Positions 6,668 through 16,983 are shown, counted from the stretch's first letter. The stretch: DNA of 63,379 bases from Trichormus sp. M33_DOE_039 (GCA_015296085.1 DVDT01000068.1:1-63379), one strand, 5' to 3'. Numbers and translations: made by a program. Notes: generated by a model not told the origin, from the sequence alone.

Positions 6668-9652
6668 CTACAACCTTTTTTCAAAGCGAATTTTAAATTC
6701 ACTGCCTCTTTGCCGATTTAATTGGATTTCACCACCAATTTGTTCTGTTAGTCCATATACTAGTTGCATTCCCAGTGAGGTAGTACACTGAGGATCAAAA
6801 TCACCAGGAATGCCAACGCCATTATCTTGAATTACCAAGCAATAATATCCGGTATCATCTAGCCAAAATCGCAGCATAATTTCGCCTTTTTGGTCAGGAA
6901 ACGCATATTTGAGGGCATTAGACACTAATTCATTGATAATTAAACCGCAGGGAACAGCAGTATCTAAGTCTAGCTCTAAGTCAGCAACCTCCAGTGTGAC
7001 CTGGATCGCTGAATGCGAAGATGTATATGATTGCACTAGATTTGTCACTAGTTCTGGAACATAGGTGGCAAAATTAATTCCCGCTAGGTTTTTAGAGCGA
7101 TAAAGCCGTTCGTGGATTAATGCCATTGTTTTGACTCGACGCTGGCTTTCGGTGAGTAACTTTAAGACAGTCTGATCATCGATACTGCTGGTTTGTAGGC
7201 TTAATAGGCTCGAAACCATTTGCATATTATTTTTAACTCGGTGATAGACTTCACGCAACAGCACTTCTTTTTCTTTTAAAGAGGTGCGGATTTGCTCTTC
7301 AATTTGTCTACGTTCTTGGAGTTCGGTTTGCAGTTTGCCATAAAGTTCTGATTGTTGGATAGCGATTGCTAGTTGATTGCCTATCTGTTCTAGCAATTCT
7401 ATCTCCCAGGATTCCCAGTGACGGGAGGCAGTATTTTGGTAGATTGCTAACAAGCCCCAAAGTCCTTCTCCACAAAAAATAGGAGCTATGGCATAAGCTC
7501 TGGCTTGAAACTGCTCTAAGAGGGCGACGTGACAATCCTGGTGTCCGACGGTGTAAATGTCATTGACAGCAAAGGTTTCGTGATTTTTATACCTTCCTCC
7601 TTGAGTTTCTTGTAAATAGCTATCTTCCCAAACTGTTTGTACATCTACGCCTACAAGTTTGTTCCAACCTTTACCAACAGATTCGACGATAAAACTACCA
7701 CTCCAATCGGGATGGAAGCGATAAACAGCAGCCCGATCTACCGCTAATGTGTGCCTAACTTCAGTGACAGTAGTGGTGAGAATGGCATCTAAATCTAAAA
7801 ACTGGCGAATTTCTTGGGTAATTAGCCTCAGTAACTTTTCATTTCTAGCTTGCTGCTGTCTAGCGGCTTCTGCCTGTTTGCGTTCTGTAATATCGTTGCC
7901 TGTGGTGAGAAAGCAGGGAGTTCCGTCTACTTCAATGTATTCTGCTGATGCGAGAAAAGTCCGCGTGTCTCCAGTCTTGGTGCGGATGACACATTCGAGA
8001 TTACGAACACTGCCTTTTGCTAATATGTACCGACGAATCACTCCCTGAAAGGCTGGATCAGCAAAAAAAGTGAATTGGTCTGCATTTGAACTGATTAATT
8101 GTTCGCGGGAATAGCCAAACAGCTGACAAAAAGCCTCGTTAACTTCAATAAAACGTCTATCTGGTAAGGAAGTAATGACAATGGGATAGGGTGATGTGTG
8201 AAAAATTCGCTCAAACTTTGCTTCTGCTTGATGGAGTTGTTGAGTGCGTTCTTGAACTCGTTGTTCTAGTTCCTGATTTAGTTGTTGTAATGCAGTTTCA
8301 GCTTTTTGACGCTCGTTGAGTTCTTGCTGCATCTTTTGGTAGAGTTGTGCTTGCTGAACGGCGATCGCTAACTGATCGGCAACTTTCCCCACTAGTTCTA
8401 CTTCCTCATCTTTCCAGGGACTATCACTTTCTGGTTTGGTAATCGACAAGCTACCCCAAATTGTACCGTTAACAATAATGGGCGTTAACAGCCACACTTG
8501 GGTAAAGTTCTGGGCGAGTTTTTGGTGGATGGGATCATGAATTTCATCCACGCCGCTAATTCGCACTATTTGCAGCTGTTTGAGTTGGGCTGTATATAGA
8601 TTGCCCTGATCAGGAATTTCTAAACCTGTGCTGTCTGGGAGAGATTCATCTAAGCGATGAACTGCCAGAATTTTCCACAATTGCTGCTCTGGCAAATACT
8701 GGATAATAGAAGTCCGATTTACTGCCAATAGTTGAGTGACTTCTGCTGTAGCCGTCGAAAAAATCGTTGGTAAATCTAGGGAACTGCGAATCATCTGGAC
8801 TACTCGATTTAAAGCTTGTGCTTGCTGTGCCTGACGCTTGAAAGCTATTGCTGCTGCTTTGCGATCTGTGACATCCCGTGAAATACATAATATCGATTCA
8901 ATTATGTTGTCATTGCTCAACTCAGGGGCGATCGCCATTTCAAAAGCACGTGTACCGTTAAGGGTCTCTACTTCAAATTCAATAATCTGTTTTTCCCCTG
9001 TTTGCAGTAATGCTTTAACAGCAGTTTCCCAGGTGTTCACCATTGTTTCTGACATCCCCAACTCTCGGCAGGTTTTACCCAAAAACACTTCTGTGGGAAT
9101 ACCTGTAATATTGTTGAGGGATGGACTAACATAAAGATGCCGCAGTTGAGTATCGAAACGTTCGATAATGTCAGGGGAATTTTCTACCAAGGTTTGATAT
9201 TGCCGTTGTGACTCTTGCAGGGCTGTTTCGGTAGCTTGGCAGTAGCAATCTGCTGTTGGTGGGAAAATTTTCTGTCTAGCCTGATGAATTGCTTGCACCA
9301 ATTTGTCAATGTGGTTGGGGGATTTGATTACATAATCATCTAACCCCGCTTTCATCGCTGTCACTGCAATTTCGACACGATTACAGCGTGTAAATATAAT
9401 CACAGGACAATTCTGTCTCTGCGCTTTGATGGTTTGTAACACATCGAGTCCAGTTGTCCAGGGTAAATCATACTCAGTGATGACTAAATCAAAGTTATGA
9501 GTGGCGATCGCTTGGGTTAAATCTTCTGCATTCAGAATTTGTACAATGTCAAATCCTGGGAGTTCTTCAGTTAATGCTTGCACAGTCACAGCACGATCAA
9601 CATGGTTAGTGTCGATTAACAAAATTCTGGGTAGCAGAAAGTCTCGACTCAT
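6668..9652 (-). CDS. Receiver-PAS-GAF-PAS-GAF histidine kinase (HisKA_2 type)
   Basis: From ATG 9652 (MSRDFLLPRILLID) the product is about 994 residues; a GTG extension to 9685 is possible. Order: receiver-like domain (8-130), PAS (150-270), GAF (285-440), coiled coil, PAS (475-595), GAF (605-775), HisKA_2 (VYHRVKNNMQMVSSLLSL, about His804) and HATPase (INELVSNALKYAFP, GVGIPGDFD). The receiver has Glu at the usual phospho-acceptor position (VITEYDLPW, about Glu60). The second GAF has a Cys-His pair (GHQDCHVALLEQFQ, about Cys707) placed like the bilin-binding Cys of cyanobacteriochromes. The first GAF lacks it. The protein is soluble and is translationally adjacent to the next kinase gene. Confidence 0.87.
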   Translation of the reverse strand: MSRDFLLPRILLIDTNHVDRAVTVQALTEELPGFDIVQILNAEDLTQAIATHNFDLVITEYDLPWTTGLDVLQTIKAQRQNCPVIIFTRCNRVEIAVTAMKAGLDDYVIKSPNHIDKLVQAIHQARQKIFPPTADCYCQATETALQESQRQYQTLVENSPDIIERFDTQLRHLYVSPSLNNITGIPTEVFLGKTCRELGMSETMVNTWETAVKALLQTGEKQIIEFEVETLNGTRAFEMAIAPELSNDNIIESILCISRDVTDRKAAAIAFKRQAQQAQALNRVVQMIRSSLDLPTIFSTATAEVTQLLAVNRTSIIQYLPEQQLWKILAVHRLDESLPDSTGLEIPDQGNLYTAQLKQLQIVRISGVDEIHDPIHQKLAQNFTQVWLLTPIIVNGTIWGSLSITKPESDSPWKDEEVELVGKVADQLAIAVQQAQLYQKMQQELNERQKAETALQQLNQELEQRVQERTQQLHQAEAKFERIFHTSPYPIVITSLPDRRFIEVNEAFCQLFGYSREQLISSNADQFTFFADPAFQGVIRRYILAKGSVRNLECVIRTKTGDTRTFLASAEYIEVDGTPCFLTTGNDITERKQAEAARQQQARNEKLLRLITQEIRQFLDLDAILTTTVTEVRHTLAVDRAAVYRFHPDWSGSFIVESVGKGWNKLVGVDVQTVWEDSYLQETQGGRYKNHETFAVNDIYTVGHQDCHVALLEQFQARAYAIAPIFCGEGLWGLLAIYQNTASRHWESWEIELLEQIGNQLAIAIQQSELYGKLQTELQERRQIEEQIRTSLKEKEVLLREVYHRVKNNMQMVSSLLSLQTSSIDDQTVLKLLTESQRRVKTMALIHERLYRSKNLAGINFATYVPELVTNLVQSYTSSHSAIQVTLEVADLELDLDTAVPCGLIINELVSNALKYAFPDQKGEIMLRFWLDDTGYYCLVIQDNGVGIPGDFDPQCTTSLGMQLVYGLTEQIGGEIQLNRQRGSEFKIRFEKRL

Positions 9653-10007
9653 TGCACGGAGGTTGAGTAGTTTCCAAAAAGCCACATGACTTTATGTTCA
9701 TCCTAAACCCCAAACTTAGCCTTGAGCAATCAAGTTGGAATCAGCTAGTCCCATATTCATATTTCTTATAAAAAGAATCCTCCTTAAGATATATAAATAA
9801 ATCTATAAATAGACTGATTTATAAAACAATGGAATTATGCAATTTCCCATACAAACCCAAATAAATGAAGTGGTATATTTTTGTGTAGCAATATTGAAAT
9901 AAATATATATTTAGAGATGATTTGATAAGTATAATCAAAGCCTCATTAGTAATAGCAAAATGCTATCTTAGGGGCAAAGTTATTTGCTCAAATGAGAGGA
10001 AAATTTT
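9653..10007. other. Divergent promoter region, sensor kinase and aldolase
   Basis: This very AT-rich 355-bp spacer separates the kinase from the aldolase and must hold both promoters. The only structure I see is a small inverted repeat, ATAGC-AAAAT-GCTAT (9952-9966), 41 bases before the aldolase ATG. It could be an operator or a leader hairpin. No clear NtcA site (GTA-N8-TAC) was found. Confidence 0.35.
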
Positions 10008-11090
10008 ATGACTGCAACACTCATAGAAAGCAATTCTATCGAGTCATTATTAGGGAACGAAGCCGAAAATCTACTGACTTACACAGCTAAAGTTTCTAAA
10101 GATTTGCTGCATTTACCAGGACCTGACTTTATAGATCGAGTTTGGTTGCAGAGCGATCGCAATCCGCAAGTATTGCGTAATCTCCAGCAGCTTTACTCTA
10201 CGGGTCGGTTAGCATATACTGGCTATCTCTCAATTCTTCCAGTAGACCAAGGTATTGAACACTCAGCCGGCGCGTCTTTTGCTGCTAATCCGATTTATTT
10301 TGATCCAGAAAATATTATCAGATTGGCAATAGCAGCAGGTTGCAATGCTGTGGCTACTACTTTAGGCGTATTGGGCAGTGTGTCACGTAAATATGCTCAC
10401 AAAATTCCCTTTATTGCTAAGATCAACCATAACGAATTGTTGACTGTTCCCAATCAATTTGACCAGGTATTATTTGCTGATGTTGAGCAAGCCTGGAATT
10501 TAGGCGCAGTCGCAGTCGGCGCAACGATTTATTTTGGTTCAGAACAATCAACTAGACAAATTCAAGAAATCAGCCAAGCTTTTAAATACGCCCATGAATT
10601 GGGAATGGTGACGATTCTGTGGTGTTATTTACGTAACAATGCTTTTAAGCAAGACAAAGATTATCATGTTGCCGCTGACCTCACTGGACAAGCAAATCAC
10701 TTAGGTGTAACTATCGAAGCTGACATCATTAAACAAAAACTCCCAGAAAATAATCATGGCTATGAAGCAGTAGCTAAAGCCACAGGTCAAAGTTACGGCA
10801 AAATTGACCAACGAATATACACAGAATTAACTACTGACCATCCCATTGATTTAACCCGTTATCAAGTATTAAATTGCTACTGTGGACGCGCAGGTTTAAT
10901 TAATTCTGGCGGTGCATCTGGCAAGAATGATTTTGCCGAAGCAGTTCGTACTGCCGTGATTAATAAACGTGCTGGAGGTACAGGTTTAATTTCTGGAAGA
11001 AAGACTTTCCAAAGACCCTTTGAAGAAGGAGTAAAACTATTTCACGCTATTCAGGATGTTTATTTGTCGCCAGATGTAACTATAGCCTAA
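10008..11090 (+). CDS. fbaB: Class I fructose-bisphosphate aldolase (DhnA/FbaB type)
   Basis: The 360-residue protein is a class I (Schiff-base) aldolase of the DhnA/FbaB family. It would interconvert fructose-1,6-bisphosphate with dihydroxyacetone phosphate and glyceraldehyde-3-phosphate in glycolysis, gluconeogenesis and the Calvin cycle. The family signature [20 protein letters not shown] is present, followed by TIM-barrel strands ([37 protein letters not shown]) and a phosphate-binding end ([22 protein letters not shown]). ATG 10008 follows GAGAGGAAAATTTT. It is slightly longer than E. coli FbaB. It stands alone, with a candidate terminator just downstream. Confidence 0.92.
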   Translation: MTATLIESNSIESLLGNEAENLLTYTAKVSKDLLHLPGPDFIDRVWLQSDRNPQVLRNLQQLYSTGRLAYTGYLSILPVDQGIEHSAGASFAANPIYFDPENIIRLAIAAGCNAVATTLGVLGSVSRKYAHKIPFIAKINHNELLTVPNQFDQVLFADVEQAWNLGAVAVGATIYFGSEQSTRQIQEISQAFKYAHELGMVTILWCYLRNNAFKQDKDYHVAADLTGQANHLGVTIEADIIKQKLPENNHGYEAVAKATGQSYGKIDQRIYTELTTDHPIDLTRYQVLNCYCGRAGLINSGGASGKNDFAEAVRTAVINKRAGGTGLISGRKTFQRPFEEGVKLFHAIQDVYLSPDVTIA

Positions 11091-11102
11091 AGACAATAAA
11101 GG

Positions 11103-11160
11103 CAAAAGGCAAAAAACTATCTTTTACCTTTTGAATTTTGACTTTTTACTTTTTCATTTT
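11103..11160 (+). terminator. Candidate terminator after the aldolase gene
   Basis: CAAAAGG (11103-11109) pairs with CCTTTTG (11127-11133). Four more A-T pairs close the stem inside one mismatch, and several T-rich runs follow. The same AAAAGGC-type repeats are common in Nostocales spacers, so this may also be a repetitive element. Confidence 0.5.
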
Positions 11161-11240
11161 CTAATCCCTGCCTAAAGAAAGAAGTTAGCCACATTGAAAA
11201 TTCTCTAAGTTTGTGAAAGAGTAAAAAGGGAATTTTTTCA

Positions 11241-11603
11241 ATGTTGGCAATCAAAAATAGGCTAAATCAGTGGCAGCGCATAGTCGCTTCAGTAGTGTTA
11301 GTTGGGTTAATTTGGTTCATGAGTTTACCTACCAATTCTGTGGAAGCGGCTGGTTATTATGTAGTCAAAGACCACAATTCAGGAGTAGCTGCACCTTATT
11401 ACACCAATAAACAACGCCGTATAGGATACACAGAACCTACTACTCCTTACTATGCCACTAAAAATAGAAAAAAACACATCACAAGAACAAGTGATGATTA
11501 TATCGAGAGTGGTAAAAGAGCAGGAGAAGTTATCCCTAAGGAATTAGGTACTGGTAAGCGACAAAAAAATTCTGTCACCATGTTAAGACGTTCTGGTGAA
11601 TAA
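11241..11603 (+). CDS. Hypothetical small exported protein
   Basis: I do not recognise this 120-residue protein. A Sec-type signal peptide is clear: KNRLNQWQR, a hydrophobic core (IVASVVLVGLIWFMSL) and a likely cut after SVEAA. The mature part is basic and Tyr/Thr-rich with repeated PYY/YYT elements (AAPYYTNKQR, TTPYYATKNR), and it contains no cysteine. The ATG follows AAAAAGGGAATTTTTTCA. A strong hairpin terminator lies 130 bp downstream, so this is a single-gene unit. Its location would be periplasm or outside the cell. Confidence 0.7.
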   Translation: MLAIKNRLNQWQRIVASVVLVGLIWFMSLPTNSVEAAGYYVVKDHNSGVAAPYYTNKQRRIGYTEPTTPYYATKNRKKHITRTSDDYIESGKRAGEVIPKELGTGKRQKNSVTMLRRSGE

Positions 11604-11732
11604 TGGACAAAAAACCTAATTAAAAGAGCTTTTGTTGCCAAAGATGATGAGCATAGTACACTAGAAAAATAACTCGCTCGTAATTGGAGAGCAAAGGGAA
11701 ATTTTGATTGAATTAATAGATAAATGATCAAT

Positions 11733-11764
11733 ACCTCGGTTTTTAACAAAAGCCGGGGTTTTAA
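11733..11764 (+). terminator. Rho-independent terminator
   Basis: The stem ACCTCGGTTTTT / AAAAGCCGGGGT (11733-11744 with 11748-11759) forms 12 base pairs, including two G-U pairs, around a three-base loop. TTTTAAATT follows on the plus strand. It closes the small exported-protein transcript. Confidence 0.8.
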
Positions 11765-11948
11765 ATTCTATGAATCACTGTCAACTAAATAAAATTACTA
11801 GAACCCTATGTACAGAATCGCACCACGAAACGATGAAAATTGAACTCCTCTTTTTTCTAGCTTCTAACGTCTATTCTTTAGCCTCTATTTTTAAGACAAA
11901 TTCTGGGATATCCTAAAGTAAGTGAAAGATTTGCCAAATAGAGTAAGA

Positions 11949-13115
11949 ATGAAGCTGGCAACAAGAGTAAGTCAGGTAACACCTTCACTCACCTTAGCGA
12001 TCGCCGCGAAAGCTAAGGCGATGAAGGCAGAGGGTATAGACGTTTGTAGTTTTAGTGCTGGTGAACCGGATTTTGATACCCCAGCGCATATTAAAGCAGC
12101 AGCAGCCAAGGCTTTGGAATCAGGCAAAACCAAATATGGCCCAGCCGCCGGTGAACCAAAGTTAAGGGAAGCGATCGCCCACAAGCTGCAATCGGATAAT
12201 GGTCTCAACTACAAAGCGGAGAATGTCCTTGTCACCAATGGCGGTAAGCATTCTCTGTACAATTTAATGGTGGCCTTAATTGACCCTGGTGATGAGGTAA
12301 TTATTCCTGCTCCCTATTGGCTCAGTTACCCAGAAATGGTGACATTGGTAGGTGGGAAACCAGTAATTATCCAGACTGATGTCGCTACAGGTTATAAAAT
12401 CACCCCTGAGCAACTAAGAAAAGCCATTACCCCCAAAACAAAGCTATTTGTCCTCAATTCCCCATCTAATCCTACAGGAATGGTGTATACACCGGAGGAA
12501 ATTAAAGCTTTAGCACAGGTAATAATTGATGCAGATATCTTTGTAGTTTCGGATGAGATTTACGAAAAGATTCTCTACGATGGCGCAGAACATATCAGCA
12601 TCGGTTCTCTAGGTCAGGAAATTTTTGAGCGCACCTTAATTAGTAATGGGTTTGCCAAAGCTTACTCCATGACTGGTTGGCGACTAGGTTATTTAGCCGG
12701 GCCAGTGGAAATCATTAAAGCCGCCAGCACCATCCAAGGACATAGTACATCTAATGTATGTACTTTTGCTCAATATGGGGCGATCGCAGCTTTAGAAAGT
12801 TCCCAAGACTGTGTAGAAGAAATGCGTCAAGCCTTCGCAAAACGAAGACAAGTAATGTTAGACAGACTCAACGCCATCCCTGGCTTGAGTTGTCCCAAAC
12901 CAGACGGCGCGTTTTATCTGTTCCCCGACATCAGCAAAACTGGTTTGAAATCCCTAGAATTCTGTGATGCTTTAATTGAAGCACATCAAGTAGCTGTAAT
13001 TCCCGGAATTGCCTTTGGTGCTGATAATAACATTCGCCTTTCCTATGCCACAGATTTAGCCACAATTGAAAAAGGTATGGATAGGTTAGAAAAGTTTGTG
13101 CTTTCTCGTATCTAG
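11949..13115 (+). CDS. aspC: Aspartate aminotransferase, class I PLP enzyme
   Basis: This is a fold-type I aminotransferase of 388 residues, starting at [20 protein letters not shown]. It would transfer the amino group between aspartate and 2-oxoglutarate. [32 protein letters not shown] and the PLP-lysine segment [16 protein letters not shown] are all present. The C-terminal arginine motif (NNIRLSYA) should bind the substrate carboxylate. A GTG at 11922 would add nine residues. I prefer ATG 11949, which matches the family N-terminus and has GAGTAAG upstream. A broad-specificity type Ib enzyme acting also on prephenate is possible. Confidence 0.9.
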   Translation: MKLATRVSQVTPSLTLAIAAKAKAMKAEGIDVCSFSAGEPDFDTPAHIKAAAAKALESGKTKYGPAAGEPKLREAIAHKLQSDNGLNYKAENVLVTNGGKHSLYNLMVALIDPGDEVIIPAPYWLSYPEMVTLVGGKPVIIQTDVATGYKITPEQLRKAITPKTKLFVLNSPSNPTGMVYTPEEIKALAQVIIDADIFVVSDEIYEKILYDGAEHISIGSLGQEIFERTLISNGFAKAYSMTGWRLGYLAGPVEIIKAASTIQGHSTSNVCTFAQYGAIAALESSQDCVEEMRQAFAKRRQVMLDRLNAIPGLSCPKPDGAFYLFPDISKTGLKSLEFCDALIEAHQVAVIPGIAFGADNNIRLSYATDLATIEKGMDRLEKFVLSRI

Positions 13116-13183
13116 TTAATCATTGATAATTTCTCATTGTCCACCTGTGACTGAGCAATGAAGATGAATATATTTTATTCTTG

Positions 13184-13216
13184 GGTTGAAAGCTAAAGTT
13201 TTCAACCTATTTTTTA
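13184..13216 (+). terminator. Rho-independent terminator after aspartate aminotransferase
   Basis: GGTTGAAA (13184-13191) pairs with TTTCAACC (13200-13207) around a short loop and is followed by TATTTTTTAACC. It lies about 70 bp past the stop codon. Confidence 0.65.
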
Positions 13217-13305
13217 ACCTGAGTTCGGGTTAAGCAGATGGAGGTAAAAGCTAACCTCTATGGGCAAAGATTTTACCAAACAGCTACTGAGTAAATCTTT
13301 GATAG

Positions 13306-13692
13306 GCTGACGGTCATCAACATACCCAAATCACCATTCTGCTTGATCATGGCTATCACCCAGATACCATCACCATTGCCTTACAAAATCTCTATCCCCA
13401 GATTATGACCAAGATTCGGTTTAAACTAGCACCCAAGCCAACCAAAGCCGAAAAGGCCGCACTTGGGAAAACTGGATTCGTCCCGGTGGCAACTCGGTGG
13501 GTGATTGAACACTCAAATGCTTGGATGGAACGATGTAAGAATTCCATTACTACGCTCTCTAACATGAAAAGCTGTGTTCCTTGTTGTGTAAGGCTTATAG
13601 TTTTTCTTAGTGCCATTCGCGTCGGAATGTTTAAACATCGGCATTTGGTGAGAGTACAACAAGCTCAAGCATACTTTTCGTGGAAATGTTAG
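13306..13692 (+). pseudogene. Decayed IS5-type transposase, C-terminal remnant
   Basis: The frame opens just after a stop codon with no start and reads QITILLDHGYHPDTIT..., then KIRFKLAPKPTKAEKAA, GKTGFVPVATRWVIEHSNAW and MERCK. This is the C-terminal DDE region typical of IS5/IS4-group cyanobacterial transposases. After MERCK the sequence departs from the expected continuation (KSLVKNFERTL-like, then a terminal LCFIRLMLKRLA-like segment) and is scrambled. The N-terminal half is gone. It lies 55 bp from the first polysaccharide gene and marks the left border of that locus. Confidence 0.75.
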
Positions 13693-13747
13693 TGTCGGCT
13701 TACATCCACCTATCTCTAGGGAACATCGACGCGAATTATTTTATTTT

Positions 13748-14596
13748 TTACGTCAGATTGTCACTCTTAATTTTTCTAGCTACAGCTAAACTTAGTAGTT
13801 GTTTTAAGACTAGCCAAATAAAAACTGGGATAGTGTTACTGTATCGACTCAATAGTCTAAATGGTTCTTGAATCAGGCGATATAACCATTCACCCCCTAA
13901 ATGGCGTATCAAATAGGGTGCTCTTTGTTGAGTTTCTGCAAAGACGGGAAATGCTCCCCCTAAACCAATCATCACAGCCTTAATTTCGTTTTTGTGTTTG
14001 TTCATCCAGTATTCTTGTTTCGGGCATCCTAAAGACACTAAAACTATTCCAGCTCCACTGTCATGGATTTTTTGGATAATAGCTTCATCCTCTATATCTG
14101 TAAGTGGGCGGAATGGTAAAGGTTCCATCCCAGCAATTTTAAAATTTGGGAATAAACGCTCCAATTTATGTTTCATCTTGTCTAGAATTACTACCTCAGA
14201 ACCCAAGAAGAAAATTTTAATGCCTCTTAGTGGAGCTAACCTACACAAAGATAAAAGTATATCGAGTCCAGCAACACGGTTTTGAGTACGCGCTCCCATG
14301 AGTCTCAACATCCAAACTAACGGCATACCATCAGGAGTAACAATATCTGCATTCTTTAAAACAGAAGAAAACTCTGGATGCCTGTATGCCTCTACGAGCA
14401 TATGAGTATTAGCTACACAAACAACTTTGCTAACTTTTTCCATAGCCCATTCTAGTATCATATTTATTTGCGACTCAAAGGGCAATGCAGTCACAGGCGA
14501 GCCAATTAAAGTAATTTTTGTAGAATTTTTTAAAGCTTCAAACTCTAGAGCAGGAGTTAGAGATTGAATTTCAAATTGATTGTTTAGTTTCAACAT
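13748..14596 (-). CDS. WecG/TagA/CpsF family glycosyltransferase
   Basis: The product (282 residues from ATG 14596; a TTG-initiated extension to 14629 exists) belongs to GT26. Members transfer N-acetylmannosaminuronate, N-acetylmannosamine or similar sugars to a lipid-linked GlcNAc, the second step in many surface polymers. Characteristic segments are VVCVANTHMLVEA, ADIVTPDGMPLVWMLRLMG and VLVSLGCPKQEYWMNKHK. The hydrophobic C-terminus (TIPVFIWLVLKQLLSLAV) suggests membrane association. It lies downstream of the BY-kinase gene on the same strand, with a 146-bp gap. The exact donor sugar cannot be told from sequence. Confidence 0.85.
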   Translation of the reverse strand: MLKLNNQFEIQSLTPALEFEALKNSTKITLIGSPVTALPFESQINMILEWAMEKVSKVVCVANTHMLVEAYRHPEFSSVLKNADIVTPDGMPLVWMLRLMGARTQNRVAGLDILLSLCRLAPLRGIKIFFLGSEVVILDKMKHKLERLFPNFKIAGMEPLPFRPLTDIEDEAIIQKIHDSGAGIVLVSLGCPKQEYWMNKHKNEIKAVMIGLGGAFPVFAETQQRAPYLIRHLGGEWLYRLIQEPFRLLSRYSNTIPVFIWLVLKQLLSLAVARKIKSDNLT

Positions 14597-14742
14597 ATCT
14601 CGATTATGTTTTATTATTATTATTGTCAAATTGTAATTTGTTCAGCATATTAACCTAGTACAAATATTATTACTATGCGATATGCAACTCAGATATTGAT
14701 TTTACAAAATCCTTAGTGTGTAGGAGGATAGTAAAACTATAT

Positions 14743-16983
14743 TTATCCTTGTATATTGACGGCGATCGCACCCAAAATTGGAGTAAAAGAGAAATTCCAC
14801 TGCTCCAATATTTTTGCTAAGAAAGAACGCTTGGTTTTTCCTATTCCCATAACTAAAATACTTGCATCTATATGCTTAGTTAAGAGGTTAGTATCTGCAC
14901 AACCAAGTAGATGCGATGTGTCATATATAATTAAGTCAAAACTTTGCGTAAATTGTTCTGCTAAACTTTGCATCTTAGAAGATGAAAATAACATTGTAGG
15001 ATTTTGAGGAATATGACCACTAGTTAAAATAAAAAAATTCTGCTCTAAATATAATTCTCCTACATCCTGTAAAATTGGTTTCTGCGAGCTATGATTTTGT
15101 TCCCTAATATAACTGCTGGGTTTTTGTATAACATTCTCAAAATTCAGTCCTTCAGCAATAACGTCACTTAATCCTGATGTATTTGGTAAGTCCAACATTT
15201 TATGGATAGTAGGATTGCGTAGGTTCGCATCTACTAATAACACACGCTTACCCATTGCTGCGGCTGTCTGAGCTAAATAGAGAGCAATTGTAGATTTGCC
15301 ATCTCCCTCAGCAGCTGAAATAATTGCTAGAGAGCGAATAGCATTATCACTGTTGAGAAAGCAAATATTTGTATAAACAGAGTGCAAAGATTCCCAAAAA
15401 TTAAAAATATCCTGTTTTTGAGAAATTTGACGATTCTTTTCTAGCTTGATGTAGGGAACTTCCCCTAATATCGGCAGTTTAGTTTGATACTTAAATTCTT
15501 CAAGGTTATAAAAAACATTACCGAGCTTGTCTATAAATAAAGCAGAGCCAGCACTTAATAATAAACCCAAAACCGTTCCTAAAACCAAACTAAGTTTAAT
15601 ACTCGGTGCAATATTTTCAGGTTCACTAGGAGGAGTAAGTATCTGCCAAGGTACTTGCTTTTGGGCTGAATCTATTCTTAATTTCTCACGTTCGCCTAAA
15701 AAGTGATTAAGGTTATCGACAGTAACTTTTAATTGTCGTTCTAAATCATCTTTTTGGCGTATGAGAGCCGGAAACTGTTTAACCTTTTGTCTTAAATTGC
15801 TTTCAACTTGACTAAGAAATTGAATTTGGGTTTGTAATACCTTAATTTCTTTAGCAGCATCAATAAATTTCTGTATTTCTCGAACACGAGCCGAATTTGG
15901 AGCAAATGAACTGGGAGAATTAATATTTATGCTGGACAATTTACTGCCCAATATACGTTGTCTATCTTGAACCATTAGATCAACTAAATTTTGTTTTTGA
16001 ATCAGCAGGTTTTGAATACTAGGATCATTTTCCGTATATTGAGATGATTTTGTCGCAATTTTAGCTTCCACATCTTGGAGTTGATTCAATAGCTTCTGAT
16101 AACCAGGAGACTCACTCAGAGCTAAGACAGCTTCCGCTTCATCAATTTCCAGCCCCAACTGTTTCTGCACACTCATGTAGAATGCTTGAGTCTTAGTTAA
16201 TAGTGTTTCGGCATCTAGCCGTTTTTGCACAATTTGGTCAAGTTGATTAGCAAGCTGCTGGCTTTGAACTTCAGCATTAATGATGCCATATTTTTGACGA
16301 AAAGCTTGTAACCGTGACTGGAGAGTTTCCACTCGCTGTAGCAGTTGTGGCAATTGCTCTTGTACGAATTTTATCGCCAACCTCGTGTCTGTTTGCCGTT
16401 CTTCTAAACTGTATTGTAAGTAAGCTTCAGATACTTTATTTAATACAAATATAACTTTCTCTGGGTTGGGGTCTTGGTAACTAACTTCTAAGATTTGAGT
16501 ATTGGGCAGGAGTTTGATATTTAATTTAGGTGTGCTACTGCCTGGATAATACATCTGGACTTGTTGGGTAATAGGAGACATTAGTTTAGGACTTTGTAAA
16601 ATCTTCACCTTGGTGTCATCAATTTTGTTAGAATTTTCATCTCTTTTATATCTGTTATCTGGTGTGACTTTATCTTCGGCAGTTACAGGCTCAGTTAAAA
16701 GCTCAAATTTAGCGAGATAAGTCGGTGTACTAATCACAGCGAATCCTATTGCCGCAGATGCAACCATAGTTGTTCCGATTACAATTACAAATATTCTGCG
16801 ACGAATCACCACCAATAATTCGCCTAGGTTCAATCCGCCTTCATTCCCTTCTTCAGACTCAACTGTGTAAATAGGACGCACAACTTGAGTTTGCTGACCA
16901 TTAATTTCAACACAATTTTGCTGATTATAAAGTTGTTTTTTCATAATAAACACATGGCAAAGCTTGCCAGAAAATTTTTTCAT
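14743..16983 (-). CDS. Wzc-like polysaccharide chain-length regulator / BY-kinase
   Basis: This 746-residue protein fuses a Wzz domain (membrane segments near 60-80 and 475-495, with a long coiled-coil periplasmic region between) to a cytoplasmic ATPase. Such proteins control polymerisation and export of capsule or EPS. Walker A is AAEGDGKSTIALYLAQ (about residue 560). Walker A' is VLLVDANLRNP, with Asn where DxD is usual. Walker B is FDLIIYDTSHLLG. The C-terminus (ILGAIAVNIQG) lacks the tyrosine-rich tail that BY-kinases autophosphorylate. An alternative ATG at 16944 would remove 13 residues. It diverges from the sugar-biosynthesis operon across a 778-bp spacer. Confidence 0.87.
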   Translation of the reverse strand: MKKFSGKLCHVFIMKKQLYNQQNCVEINGQQTQVVRPIYTVESEEGNEGGLNLGELLVVIRRRIFVIVIGTTMVASAAIGFAVISTPTYLAKFELLTEPVTAEDKVTPDNRYKRDENSNKIDDTKVKILQSPKLMSPITQQVQMYYPGSSTPKLNIKLLPNTQILEVSYQDPNPEKVIFVLNKVSEAYLQYSLEERQTDTRLAIKFVQEQLPQLLQRVETLQSRLQAFRQKYGIINAEVQSQQLANQLDQIVQKRLDAETLLTKTQAFYMSVQKQLGLEIDEAEAVLALSESPGYQKLLNQLQDVEAKIATKSSQYTENDPSIQNLLIQKQNLVDLMVQDRQRILGSKLSSININSPSSFAPNSARVREIQKFIDAAKEIKVLQTQIQFLSQVESNLRQKVKQFPALIRQKDDLERQLKVTVDNLNHFLGEREKLRIDSAQKQVPWQILTPPSEPENIAPSIKLSLVLGTVLGLLLSAGSALFIDKLGNVFYNLEEFKYQTKLPILGEVPYIKLEKNRQISQKQDIFNFWESLHSVYTNICFLNSDNAIRSLAIISAAEGDGKSTIALYLAQTAAAMGKRVLLVDANLRNPTIHKMLDLPNTSGLSDVIAEGLNFENVIQKPSSYIREQNHSSQKPILQDVGELYLEQNFFILTSGHIPQNPTMLFSSSKMQSLAEQFTQSFDLIIYDTSHLLGCADTNLLTKHIDASILVMGIGKTKRSFLAKILEQWNFSFTPILGAIAVNIQG

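Noticed and set aside
13680-13871. Plus-strand frame of 63 codons at the left EPS border
   Set aside because: It overlaps the 3' end of the WecG-type gene on the opposite strand and follows the decayed transposase. No homology is visible.
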